Origin: Rostrohypoxylon terebratum
Taxonomy: Eukaryota; Ascomycota; Sordariomycetes; Xylariales; Hypoxylaceae
DNA length: 64,000 nt
Direction: 5' to 3'
Assembly (NCBI GenBank): GCA_022497145.1
Contig: MU385857.1
Location: 744,001 to 808,000, forward strand
Shown: one piece after another, positions 46,430 through 58,292 of the stretch
How the letters are laid out: every line of letters starts with the position of its first letter
How positions within the stretch are numbered: the first letter of the stretch is position 1
Notes under the pieces: model-generated
The model's input: the letters and a program-made list of their open reading frames with translations, nothing else
Database searches by the model: none
What the model was told of the DNA's origin: nothing
Made by a program: the position numbers and the translations under genes

Positions 46430-46571
46430 ATTAAGTAGACGAGGAAGAGGGCAGAAGAAGAGGCGACGATGGACGGTGATCTTCTTTGGTTGGTATTAAC
46501 CTTGGAACCTTGTGGTTTAACTATGGTCTTAGCAGGTTTGCGATGCACCAGATTGGTGGATGCTCGCTGTA
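46430..46571 (-). other. Possible exon of a small unrecognised gene
   Basis: On the minus strand, a TTACAG acceptor near 46572 is followed by an open frame RASTNLVHRKPAKTIV ... SIVASSSALFLVYLIPPG that stops at a consensus GTGAGT donor near 46428. The hydrophobic stretch ALFLVYLI could be a short membrane segment. A second open frame just upstream (about 46710-46530, containing RADYFQQERSQNLPATPGK) has no ATG. I cannot join these into a complete model and do not recognise the product; it may be chance. Confidence 0.2.
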
Positions 46572-46605
46572 AGTAGGGTATGTAGCTACCTTCCCTGGAG
46601 TTGCT

Positions 46606-46670
46606 GGAAGGTTCTGGCTACGCTCCTGCTGGAAATAGTCCGCGCGCCGATTTCGAGAAGGCTCTAGTTC
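46606..46670. promoter_or_regulatory. Candidate heat-shock elements upstream of YDJ1
   Basis: GGAAGGTTCTGG at 46606-46617 contains GAAnnTTC, the core of a heat-shock factor site. TTTCGAGAAGGCTCTAGTTC at 46651-46670 has TTCnnGAA with an imperfect third unit and a final TTC. They lie about 560-625 nt from the YDJ1 ATG. Confidence 0.35.
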
Positions 46671-48265
46671 GTAAGCTAACAGCGATTCGTGCTTTCCTGT
46701 TTTCTATAGATCTAGTAGTAGTAAGAATAAATAGAAAAAGAGTAGGAGAGTTGCGAAGACCAATATCGGAGAGATAAATCTACAATTTTTCTCTTCTCGC
46801 TGCCGATTAATACTAGTAGCAAGCAACTCTTAAAAATCCAGAGAAGCACACAATAGGAATCTTGTCAGTCTTTGCGTAGAACCAACAATCACTTTCATTT
46901 TCTTCGAGGCTGAGATTTTCTTAGTGTGCCACTGTTCCGCCGTAGAATCTGATAGAATCGTGGCTTTGTCCCTGAAGTACCTGTTATGTAGCTTTGAGGC
47001 TGGAATGCGGAGTTCAATGAGCATGTTACGTGGATTTCTCGGTAGCTCAGCCTCAAATATACTTTGGGATACTTTGGTCCCTGCCGCCCTCTTTGCTCTT
47101 TTCGGCATCCAATTTGGTCTGTGCTGCATGCAATGTGGAGGAAGTTACTGTTCACTGCTACTGTAGTAGTACACTATCTCCACGCCCCAGTAACGGATCC
47201 GTACCCAAGTATCTGTGACGATCTTCAATTCTCCAATTCACGGATGGGTAGTATTACTATTAGCTCAAAGTTTCCATGCAAACGGATTGGTGGGCAATTA
47301 CTAGATTTGCAACTTCCTTACAAGTTCAAACCTTCTGACAAAAGAGTCAATATTCAGTAATTACTGGGGTAAACTTTACAATATTGAAAGTCATCCATTC
47401 CTGGCAACCTTTTTTTTTTCAGCCTACTATCTACACTAGTAAGGATGACGACTTTCTACAGCACCTGAATAGGTGGGTAGAAAAGGGTGGGGGTTGAGGC
47501 TTGACGGACAACGGACTTCGGTCGCTCCGTGGGCAGACTTCCAAGATTTTCTTAGAGACCGGAGTTCTAGAGGTAGGCTAAGGCTGTCTACAGCCTGATC
47601 CTATCATTAGGCATCGCGCCGTCAACAGGCACCCGCCCACCAAAGCCTTAGGTCTGTAGTATAGGTGCCTAACCGCCCATCGTCTTTGAAGGTCTGCGTG
47701 GCCCTCTTCACCGCACTGTCATTCGGAACGTCATTCGCTGTTAAGGCGCGTGGCTTCTCAGTGGCGCAAAGTAAGGGCATAGATTTGATATCGCTGTTGC
47801 TGGCTTAAATCACGAATAGTCCGGTTAAATAAGCCTGAAATAGCATCGGAGGAGGATTATAGGCTATTGTTGTCTCGTGAGAGTTCCAGAATATATTAGA
47901 TGGGTGAAAAAAAAAACCAGAGACAAAAAATTTGCCGCCTCCCGCTTATTTATCTTTGACAAGTCAGCTCTATTTTCACATATCTGTGTATGAGGTATGC
48001 ATTCATACCTAAGTCCTAGGATGACAGAGATGGAAGGGGATCTGACGTATGCCCAGGAATCATTCTCTTACTCATTTTTCTTATCCTGATTTTCTTTTCC
48101 GTCATTAGCGGAAATGGGGTTAGCGAATATGTATGCCAGGTGTCTACTATGTATATAAAACACAGCTAATATACCTACATACCTAGCAGTATGTATATAT
48201 ATAATCTTGAACGAGGCATCATATGGACATACAGTGAACTGGGTCTATAGATAGCTTTAGACTAT

Positions 48266-48300
48266 GTAGGTAGGTACTAGACTAGGTACTAGACTAGGTA
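48266..48300. repeat. (GACTAGGTACTA)n cluster
   Basis: GTAGGTAGGTACTAGACTAG followed by two more GGTACTAGACTA units; a 12 nt tandem built from the TAGGTA word. Confidence 0.8.
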
Positions 48301-49105
48301 CTCACAATCTAAAAGGCGGGTGAATAAGATTTCAACTTTCAAATGGAACGCTTCCTTTCGTGAGAATTTCAGCCAATGAAATACGAATGCACTGGTGGTT
48401 TGGGAGTGTCAGCCGCAAAACAACTTTCTCAATTCCGCTAGTGCGCGCTTTTACATCGACGTGCATGTACTGTATCACCATATTCTCGTATATATACAAA
48501 TAAATTAGGAAAGGACAATCGCTGCTAGGCGCAATCTCCACCGCTACAACTTGGAACCCCCAAAGTGGCATTAGGTAAGAGCCCATTGCCATGAAATTAC
48601 CTCCAAGCTAGAAGAACCTTGAACTTACAGCATGCCTACTAGGTACAGATGTATGTAATCAATAATATGCCCGCGCATCGTTTCCTTACTTAGACATTTA
48701 TTCGCTTTCATACCCAATTCATACCCAGTTCATACCTAGCAGTGTCCGAGAGCGAGCACGAGAGCTGCCGGAGCCTTTCAATTCAAACCTCGCCCTTGTT
48801 TACTCAAAACAGCTTAGTTATAAACAATTTTGACAGGAAGAATAAGGGTAAGGCTAGAGCTGAGAAATCCTAGCGGAATGGAAGACGGGTGTAAGTGGGC
48901 CGAACCCCCCTGACTCGCTGGACGTGCTCAGCTATTAATACATCTACGGATATCTAGGATTCTAGGATTCTGGGTACATGCTGCAAAACGTCAATCGACT
49001 AGGTCAATACCTGCTCCAGTCTACTGGGCTAGCCATTTTGTCGGGTATCGATTGTGAGAGGAGTTTGGTAGAAACCTCATTGTGTCTTGTCATAGCTCCT
49101 ACGCT

Positions 49106-49136
49106 ACTAGGTACGTAGGACCTAGGCCCTAGGTTC
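49106..49136. repeat. CCTAGG cluster
   Basis: CTAGGTACGTAGGACCTAGG then CCCTAGGTTCC, with a GACCTAGGCCCTAGGT core shared in part with the cluster at 49564-49585. Confidence 0.75.
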
Positions 49137-49563
49137 CATTATGAGGTTATGATTAGTTATCACAAGTCTGTGGTGAACTAACAGCAGAGCTATCGGCCGT
49201 GTAAGCCTAATATAGACACAAATATCGGTTGATATTAACTCGCTTACCATATTTAGTAAGAGATACCTCGGCATGTGGTATATGATTGTTGAGATCGATC
49301 AAATCAAAGACCACATAATTTTAAAGACGCTTTTCAAGGGACGCCTCAGGTAGTGTATCCCGCATGTACATGGCCAGGTATGTTAAAAAAAAACAAAGTG
49401 CCAATTTACCTGCATACATTACTATGATGGATGTTTACCTACTCAATCGGAGATAATAGACTTCCAAGCAAGAAATTTCATACACCATTGTTTCCAAAAG
49501 CTTAAGGTGAACCCCCCTGGATGTCGTCATTCTAAATGAGCCGCAGCAAGGATATATACCTAA

Positions 49564-49585
49564 TAGGTCCTAGGCCCTAGGTCCC
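49564..49585. repeat. CCTAGG cluster
   Basis: AGGTCCTAGGCCCTAGGTCC, nearly a perfect inverted repeat around GGCC. Confidence 0.75.
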
Positions 49586-50501
49586 GGTATGAATATTCCA
49601 TAGCCCTACGAGGCTATTTCGAAACCATCGTATCTAGTCCGTCATCCGTGACGGCCAATATAGCAACGGAAGTTCGACAACGGAAACATCCCGCACTTTC
49701 AAGGTTTTAGATAATCATTAGGATGTGCATGGTGCATAAGTAGTAGGTGCTGAGGTGAGCTTTGAGGAGTACCGAATTAGACATCTAGCCGAGATCCATG
49801 CTCATCTTCCATTGGTCAACCCTTGCTTGCTTAGATGCTTGGTAACAAGATTACTAAGGGTGGCCAATTATAGGGCTCGTTTTGCACCCCTGACCATCGA
49901 TATCGCTAGTCGTGTTCTATTTTCAACTTCCCCCATATTCTTCGCGCTATGCCAAGTTGGAACAGTTCCTCGATACTCGACAAGCCATCTACTGCGTACA
50001 GCATAGTAGGGGACCGTTCGTTAAAACCTCCACCAATCGGCTTGCGCGTACGGTCATATCTTGCTGTCCAGATGTCCAGATGTCCAGATCGCTAAGTGTC
50101 GTCCCAATGGATCCATCCCATGTTGCCCATGTCAAAATCTTAAGCTTAAAGATGGCGGTTCACAGCATGATCGTCCGCCGATGCGAAAAGGTACTCAACC
50201 ACCCAATAAGAAAAACCCCCCTAGCTGTGGAATCAAGACGGGGTTATTGTCCGCACCTGAAATAGTGGTACTAGCTTTAAGAGATGAGAGATGATAGGGC
50301 TGTTCGTATCTCTACCCTTCTTAGCATAGAATCACCTATCTCCTAACGCCATCTTATATAACGACTCTCCTCATTCTTGCTATGTGCTCGGCTTAGGCAA
50401 GTTAATACACCGACTCATCTACAACGTTTACAGTTGATATACAAAGGTAACACCCACTTCACTAATAGGGCTGCATCTTTGCTGGCGCCACGGGAAACAA
50501 A

Positions 50502-51526
50502 ATGAACACCAACGCTACTACTACTACCTCTGGACGGACCAAAGCTCCCAAGAAGAGAAATAGCGATGTGCGCAAAGAACAAAACAGAATCGCGTCTCGC
50601 GCCTATCGTAAGTTATTCCCGGGAGACTATCGTGAGTAGTTTTTCAACATTCATATGTCTCTAACAATAACTCTTAGGAGAGAAGCGCAAACAGAAGTTG
50701 GCACTCCTCGACGAGATTTTAAAGTCTGATTCGCAAACAGATTCTATGAGCTCTGTATCTGATGAAACAGAAGGCTACACTACATCGTGGTCATTGCAGA
50801 GCAGGCAGGCTTCAAACAGTCCTATCCCTGTCGCACTCTCTGCTGTACCTGTGACTTCATCGTGGCCCGTGGTGAGCCCGCCAATGTCTTCGGCGGTACC
50901 TAATTATGGCCACGATACTTATGACGGCTGGATGAATTCTTTTGATCATCCGAGCCATACTTTTCCAACCAGCAATGACTACGTACAGTCGTACCTAGCC
51001 ACGGAAGTTAGAGATCATTCTCTAGACACCTCTGCCTCATATAATATGCAATCTATACCATCAGTAACTTCGACACCATCGACGCCTCCTGTACCTGCCG
51101 TCCCACTAGACCCCATGCTAGTGAATCAGTTCGCGCAACATCACCATCCGCAATCAATGCAGAGCCAGGGCGACGATGAAATTTCAAGACAATTGTGGGT
51201 CGGCTCACTTGAAGACAACGCGTTGACGGCCCTCGAAAGATTTGGAGGTTATAGCCATGTTCAGCAACAGCAAGTATTGGCATGGGTGCGAAAGAGGAGA
51301 AATCTGTCTCACAACACGTCTAGCCATCAAGGCCTAGAATACAGATATCCGACTTGTCAAGCCACACCTCCGCCTTCAGGTGAGTCAACTAAAGTCGCCT
51401 GAAACTCTACAAGGATCATGGCTAAATACTAATATAGTCCCAGCCCAGTTTGTCAATAGCGATTTCCGCAAATACCAAAGCATGCGCCAGGCTTCTGGAT
51501 CACCTATTCCTCATGGACACCACTAA
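50502..51526 (+). CDS. bZIP transcription factor
   Basis: Exons 50502-50607, 50678-51379 and 51438-51526 give 298 residues. The basic region RKEQNRIASRAYREKRKQKL (about 25-44) carries the bZIP signature N-x-x-A-S-x-A-Y-R. The zipper is very short: ALLDEIL and then a Ser/Thr/Asp-rich stretch. The rest is Ser/Pro/Thr/Gln-rich, with a C-terminal block LTALERFGGYSHVQQQQVLAWVRKRR that looks structured and basic. Such proteins act in the nucleus. The first intron interrupts the basic region after RAYR, a common place in fungal bZIP genes. A second in-frame donor lies 24 nt downstream at 50632. The final exon adds the short tail that ends IPHGHH. Confidence 0.88.
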
Positions 51527-54004
51527 ATCGGTTCCAGGTTGAGTAGGGTTGTCTCCTCGATTACACCGAATTGCGAAAATTAGGTGCTTAGTGAGAAGTG
51601 CAATGTCCTCGACACGTATATAATGGACGAGCTACCACACGATGAAATTTTGCCAGTACTTAGCGTACTGAACCCCCTCCCTCTATTCTACATATAGTAC
51701 ATGGGAGAATGTACCAACGAATGTCAATGAGGAGGAGGAATTACGGTGCCAGCACAGGAAGATAAATTCGCTGCTGAAGTGGCATGGTTCTCGTTTTAAG
51801 GAACAACGAAGAAATCAAGGCTATGAAGGGTTGGGTTTTAAGAAATATGATGATGGGAAGGAGTTAAATTTTCTATGAGGCCGATTAGGTGACGGTTTAG
51901 CTCTGGAAGATAAGCTATGAGGGAGAAGGGTTAACCAAGTGCTGTACACCCTTACATCTAGACCATCGTCTCCCGCGCCAAAGAAATCGGTCTATTTACG
52001 GTAGGGAAAAAATAGAATAGGTTCTCACTGAACTGGAGTACGGTTATTCGTTAAATAGACTCTAAATGATACCCATTTTATGATATCTGCTCTTTGTATA
52101 CACTCTTCTAGACAATTGACTGTTTTTCGAAGGACTCCAGAGCCTAAAACTTGAGTTCTCAACTCACAACACCAAGAGATAAAGATAGATAGTCTTAGAA
52201 AGACAAGAGCTACACGAGGCTAAATTGTATGGTTTATCCAGTTTGGATGATGATCCTCCTTTTGCGATCCGCGTTTTACACTATTTGATACTAAGAGACG
52301 CACATCGACAAAAGAGAACCTAGAAGGTTTACACCCCAAATCTCCTATTGCTAATCTCTCTCGCCATAAACGTAGTCTTAATTTTACTATAAAAGGTCTA
52401 ATAGAAGGAGATGCTTTATTAAGTAAACAAGCATTTGGAAAGATTATGCCAAGTAGCTTCTTACTCTTGTCGTTGGATAGGTCGTATACATGTAGACCCG
52501 GCTCTAACACCATACCGACTACGACTAGCGCATGGGTAGGATACCGAATTAATGGAATAAATGTACCATATACAGGGGTGATTTCAAAAGACCATAGCTA
52601 GCTGTCATGCTGTAGTCAGAACTAAGTACTCACCTAAGTCGACAAAATAAGAAGGATGTTGGATAGAGACGTGTGTTATGTTAAAATAGACGCAGGTTAT
52701 GAGTATCATTGATGTATATTAGAAGGTTAAGTTGCTAGGACTACTGTAGTGGTCTGTGATAGTACATTATATACCCTAAGATACAGGACGTAAACTCCCA
52801 GCCACCTTATATTCCAGCATGTTATACCTGGTCATGTATGGCAAAATTGCTGACACGCTTGAGACTATTAAGGGTGAGTTCCCCAAGAATATGGTCGTCT
52901 CATGGCCGAGAAAGAACATCTATGGGGTACCTAGCAACCCGAGTGTCCAGTATGGGAATTAATATATTTTACGAACTCGACGGCTACATGTCACGCAAGA
53001 GCCACCTCATTTAATCAAAAAAGTACTATTATTATATCATAATCTCCTCTCTATCCATGTATCTTCGATTCTATTCACGGATAGATAAGATGTTTGTTTG
53101 GAATACTGCTCTCTGGATTACCTCCTCCCCCCTGGGTAACCAGACAATCCCCTATTCACTACACCCATCCCTAATAACCCCCCCTCCCTCTCCATACATC
53201 AGCTTTCATGCCTTATTTCCCCACACGAGGGCCCGTAAGAATACTACCCTTTCATCTAAATATGCTTAATATATCTCGGACGGTCCGTAGCGAAGGCCAA
53301 GCGCCAGCCGTAAAAGGGTCAAGTGAACTCGTTTGAGAAGAAGTGATTCTCAAGCATAAAACATCGTGTAACTAACGAGACTAGCCTAGTGAGAGATGCC
53401 GAATAATCGGTATACCAAGTACATAAGCCCTATGAAGGTTATGTCCACTCAACCAGGTAGCCACATATGCGAGTAATCCCATAGTGCATTCCCGGGTGCA
53501 AGCTAACCTCGGAAAACGACTCTGAGGCATGACAATGTTCACTAATCATAATTGCAAAGGCCGTACCTCACTTGAGCCACGATAGAGTATGATTTCTTCG
53601 GGATATCTGCTTGGGGCTGTGTCGTGGTTCAGGACATAGACAGGACGTGCTGGCCGTGTCCGTTCGGTATGAAGAAGCCGAGTGGGCCAATCAGATCGAG
53701 AATATGGCTCTGTAAGCAAAAGGGGTCGATCAGGTAGCTTATTAAACTAAAACGACCTATGAGTAGGTAGATCACATCATCGGGTGGGAGGCTATGGCTA
53801 AGGGACTGTGTGTCGTGGGTGTTGTCTGTTGTCCGGGCAGGCCGTGCACACAGATTAACGGCGTTAATCATATCTGACCCATAATTGGAACTCCCGAAAT
53901 TCAAACAATCGAACACCTGATTTCTACTGTTAGTACAGGTGCACTTTTTTTGGCATTTGACGCTATTCATATACGCCCTTCTAGTCTAATGGAGACCCGC
54001 AAAT
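51527..54004. other. A/T-rich intergenic region
   Basis: About 2.5 kb. A 97-codon ORF with an ATG at 52513 (-) has no recognisable content. The stretch 52000-53000 is richer in A/T than the gene regions. No transposase or repeat end was seen. Confidence 0.45.
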
Positions 54005-56782
54005 CTATCGCTTTGCCGCCCGCTTTCTCGCCTGTTTCTCTCGCTCGTACGTGTTTGCCTCTCTACCCTCTTCGCCTTGTATCTCCGCCACGAGTCTCTT
54101 GTACTTCTTCTCGTATGCCGCGTCCTTGGCCTTCTTCATTCTCAACTGCTCGCGAGCCATGAAGTTGGCATCCTTCCTTAGCTCCCGCATAGCGCCCTTG
54201 CGCTCCTTCTTATGCTCCGCCTTGAGTTTCGCTAGCTCTGCCCTATCGCGATCGGGGTCGTAGTGCTTGTTGGGATCGAACGAGTCCTCGAACTTGGGAA
54301 TAGCCATCTTTATGGGAAGTGGTCTATGGTGATGAAGCTCGAGGGGTCGTCGAGCTACTTGGGCGAGACTCAACATCTTGTCTAGTTTTGATTCGAGTTT
54401 GGTAAACTGGTCGATTAGTGTAGTCGGTAGCTTAGATCGGCACGGCTTGCTAGCAAGGTGAGCGAGGATGTTCTTAGCTGGCTCGAACGTTTCGAAAAAG
54501 GCAGCCTTGCCGCCATAAAGATCTGCTGCTGCGTCTAGTAGTTGAATAGTGGTGGATACTATTGCAACCTTAGTTGAGATGACATCCTCATCAGTTATTT
54601 CGTCTTGTTCGCAATCTGCAGGACTTAATTTTCTCACTGCTACAGACTTGGCATTGGAGATACGAGTTCCTGGAGTGGGTTCGTGGATCGGGAAGTAACC
54701 TAAGGTCTTTGTAGCCTTTTCCGGTGCAAGAGCACATAGTGTGTTGAAGCAGAAATTCATCACTTCGGGGATATAGCGTTTCGAGACTTGTTGGTACTGT
54801 AGGGCCAAAGTCGATAAATAAGTCCCCTGGGCGTAGTCTGTAATCTTTTTCGGAACTTTTTCAAGATTTCGCGCAATGAGAAGTCCTGCCGGAGTTGTTA
54901 CTTGGTGGAAATGATCTGATGTTGGAAATATAGTTCCAATCGCAGACAAGATCACCAAATCGCCTAGGTTAGGGGACAGTGGTCTAAACCGACCAAAGTC
55001 CTCCAACTGTGAACGAAATTCATTCGCTGTCTCGACAGGGTAAGATTTCGCGAGTGAATGGATATGACGGATAAGGTTCTCGAGCACGGAGAAGGGAGGT
55101 AGCTTCTCAAATGAGCGTGCTAAAAATTGAATGAGGATAGCCACAAATTTGGCGAGTTTCGCCTTGTTGTTGCTGTCTAACTTTGGGTGGTATAATGCCC
55201 TGATTCGTTGCACTATAGTTGGAAGATGTTCCATAGGTATGGTTTGAGTCATCTGCACAAACTCGTCTAGAGTCTCTGGGCAGGGGAAAGTGTAAGGTAG
55301 TCCGTTCGAATCTTCCTTGGTATCGGTCGATATATTAGTACCTGTGAGCTGACCGTTGAACACTGGGTTCTGTGTTTCTTCTTCATTCAACAATCCTTTC
55401 GTGAATTCATCATCGTCTTCGGCATCTGATTCTTCCTCGTTAGAAGATGCATCGCTTTCGACAGGCTCTAGGTCTGAATCGCTGGCTATCAAGTCATCTT
55501 CAATGATAAAATCGTCTTCGTCGTCGAAACCGAGTTCTGTTGCTGTCGGTCGAGTTTTGATTCCTTTCCCTAACCCGAAGTCCTCCTCTTCATTATCTCT
55601 AAAGAGAACTGGGCCGTTAGGTGGCACATCTTCCGGTTGGATGTCAGCAGCATCCTGATCGACCTCGTCACCGCTAATTTCCTCCCCGCGCATTCTTTTA
55701 AGTCGTTTTTCTTCTAGCTCCCTTAGCTTCCTAGACTCTTCTTGAGCTTTTTCCTCATCTGTCTTGGAGCGGTCTGTTGGTTGTGCTCTCCTGTCTTGGG
55801 CTAATTGCCTCAGTCGCATATCGTAATCACGCTCCATCCTTTCCTTGGCGGCAGCAGCGGATTCGGCAGGATTGGTTTCTTTATCGCTGGGCGCTTTCTT
55901 CCGGTTGAATAATAGGTCGTGGAGATCTGGAAGTTCCATGTCAAGTTCCTCTCGTAAGTCCTCGTCGGCATCTTTGGCGGCTTGTCGCTCAGCCTTGTAG
56001 AACTTGGATTTTGCAATGACTTCCTTCATGACTTCTTGCTTGGTCTTTTTTCGTTCTGGCTGTCCTTCTTCGTGGTCTGCATCTTGGAAGTCGTCGTTAG
56101 AAGGTCGTAAGCGCTTCGAACCGCGGTGCTCGTCGTCGTCCGCGGCGTCGGATTCAGCTGAAATGTCATCCTCTTCAAAATCGTCTACCAGATCGGGTCC
56201 ATCAAATGACAAGGATTTCCCAAGATGAGTCAAGCCTTCGCTAGGATCATCATCTTCGAGGTCAAACATAGAGCTCTTGTGACTCATCTTCTCCCTCACG
56301 AATCTCTCTTGCATCTTCTCTTCTGGTGTCATGAATGGATCATTCTCTCCAAATCGTCGATCGACTATACCGCCTACTTTGTGGCGTCGGCTGAGTTCGA
56401 CAAGGAGAGTTTGGCGTCGCTAATTTGAATAGTAAGTAAGAATATCCACGTATGAAGGTGTACGTGTGTGTCATCTTGTTGGAGAACATACCCTTTCCTC
56501 GCCCAGCGACTTTGCTTCGGTCGGTCTTCCTTTGGAAGCATTGCTAGTTGCTGGTCGGTTGGTGGTGACTTGAAACTTTGGACCGCGAACATTGTGCTTT
56601 AAATCGAAGGGATTGAATTGTTCTCGGATACCCTCTAAATCTGCCGCCTTTTGATATCTTCGGTTGTTACTTGTCTTTCCATCCTGTGCGTTTCTCTTTT
56701 TCTGCTTTTTGGACAATTGCGGCCCTATAACGCCCTTCTCCTTTAGGGAGGCCTTCAACCTCTTGAGCTGAGAGCCTGCCAT
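54005..56782 (-). CDS. NOP14: Nucleolar ribosome biogenesis protein Nop14
   Basis: Exons 56782-56492 and 56419-54005 give 901 residues, normal for Nop14. The N-terminus (AGSQLKRLKASLKEKGVIGP, KKQKKRN, NPFDLKHNVRGPKF) and the block RQTLLVELSRRHKVGGIVDR then RFGENDPFMTPEEKMQERFVRE across the intron are hallmarks. A long acidic middle region (DDFEEDDISAES, DEEDDFIIEDDLIASDSDLE, NEEESDAEDDDE) is followed by a helical repeat domain and a basic, Lys/Arg-rich C-terminus that ends KRAAKR. Nop14 is part of the small-subunit processome and is needed for 18S rRNA maturation and 40S export. The 72 nt intron has a GTATGT donor. The gene is divergent from the membrane/ARM-like gene. Confidence 0.96.
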
Positions 56783-57247
56783 TATTAGGGTACCCGACGA
56801 AGGGTAGGAGACGTGGTGTGTCGATGTAGAGATCACGATAGAGAGGATAGTGTGGATGCAAAATCGAATTCAAAGTTCTTGGTCTTGGACTTTTTTTTTC
56901 TGCTGTAATCGGGATTCTTATCTTATCGCCCCACTATGCGAAAGCTTGGTCCACCTGCAAGGAAAATCGAGGACATTTGATCCATCGGAAGTGGGACCTG
57001 GTAGACTGGGGTAACACAGCTATCGATAACAGGGATTCCGATTTAGCGATTTACGTAGACCAGCAGAAAGCTTCTCACGCCACCCTCCCGCCTTCCACCT
57101 TCCACCTTCCACGCCAAATCGTCAAATCGTCAAATCGTCTTTCTTATATATACCAACTCTAGTAGTATTTTAACATCCCCATTAATACTACTATCTGTGC
57201 TTTTTCTTAGCATCTACTGTTATGGATATTCGATAGGGCGCATCAAT
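56783..57247. promoter_or_regulatory. Divergent promoter region with short tandem repeats
   Basis: 465 nt between NOP14 (-) and the next gene (+). It contains CTTCCAC three times, then AAATCGTC three times (57090-57139), and a poly-T run near 56890. Confidence 0.55.
57090..57139 (+). repeat. (CTTCCAC)n and (AAATCGTC)n tandems
   Basis: Three 7 nt units followed directly by three 8 nt units, within 160 nt of a start codon. Confidence 0.85.
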
Positions 57248-58292
57248 ATGGGATTCTATTCCTTCATCAAAGATGATCGATTCATCGCTGTTAGTCTTGG
57301 CCTGAGTACCATCGGCTTCCTTTTCGGTATGCGAACAATCCTCGAATACTATCGAGATGAGGCTGAGATCAAACCAACGCCACCAAAGACCCAGTACATC
57401 ACCCAGGAGACAGAAGACTCGCTCAAGCAAGGGACCCTCGAGAGTTTACTGAACCACTACAATTTTGCGATACGAGACACAGCCTTGAAGATTATTGCTG
57501 GTCGGGCTATCAACGATAGCTCCGCAATTCACCAGCTCCTATGGGGTATCACTCGCGAAAATTACGAAGAGCGCATGGGGGCCTTGAGAGCGTTGACTTT
57601 TGCTATGGAAGATAGTATGCATTGAATGTACTTCCCGCAGTTAGTGGCTAGCTAATTAGTTCCGCTTAGAAGATGCATTCCAAGAGCCTCTCTCCGCTCT
57701 CAACACCCCGAAAGCCTACAGTGCCCTCGTTAGGTCACTCGAACTAAGCCTTGGCGAATCAAGGCACGAGAAACTTGACGATCCGTTGTATGACGAATAT
57801 TACCTCCGAGACATATGTGAGCGGCGCTGTCTCATTCTAGTCTCCCAACTGGTCCATCGGTACGGAGTGAACAGACTGGTTGAGGCCGGATTTGTTGACA
57901 GGTGGCTGGCGAAACAACCATGGGGCGATGAAGTGGAGGAGAGACAGAAGAACTTTGCGATGTACACGGAACGAAGGAAAAATCGTATTAGTGATATTTG
58001 CTTTCATCTGAGCACGTCGCAAACCGGCCGGAAAGCTTTGTACAAGGCAAAACTAATTAACAAGAAGAAAAGGAGGAGGGGAGGAGAACGATCTGATATT
58101 AAGGTTGTGCTGGAAATCTGCATAGACGGGGGCGATGGCGAACGATCTGAACTCGTCCCTCGCGTGAACGAGCAGAGTGCCGAGGAGCAACGCTTACGCA
58201 GAAGGCATCGAGAAGCTATGGTACTGAACGACGGGACACACTCCCTGGGCCGCAGCGATATCATCGAGCGGGAACATGATTCTAACAGTTGA
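57248..58292 (+). CDS. Conserved-looking fungal protein with one membrane segment and helical repeats
   Basis: Exons 57248-57614 and 57670-58292 give 329 residues. Residues about 12-30 (FIAVSLGLSTIGFLFGMRTI) are hydrophobic and could anchor the protein near its N-terminus. The region 55-130 (LESLLNHYNFAIRDTALKII, then AIHQLLWGITRENYEERMGA) is a run of short helices that resembles armadillo/HEAT repeats. The C-terminal third is basic (NKKKRRRGGERS) and ends in a polar tail. The intron has a GTATGC donor and a TTAG acceptor preceded by a GCTAAT branch site. I cannot name a function; anchoring of a scaffold at an organelle membrane is only a guess. Confidence 0.8.

Larger units (their letters stand above)
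46047..50501. other. Long intergenic region without a firm gene
   Basis: About 4.45 kb. The first part is the YDJ1 promoter. A possible small spliced gene lies at 46430-46710 (-) and is listed apart. From 47.2 kb to 50.4 kb I see only short ORFs, TAGGTA/CCTAGG clusters (48266-48300, 49106-49136, 49564-49585) and A runs. A TCCAGATG triplet repeat is at 50066-50088. Confidence 0.5.

Noticed and set aside
52220..52513. 97-codon ORF (-) with an ATG
   Set aside because: No homology that I recognise and no splice or promoter support in an A/T-rich spacer. A transcript would change this view.
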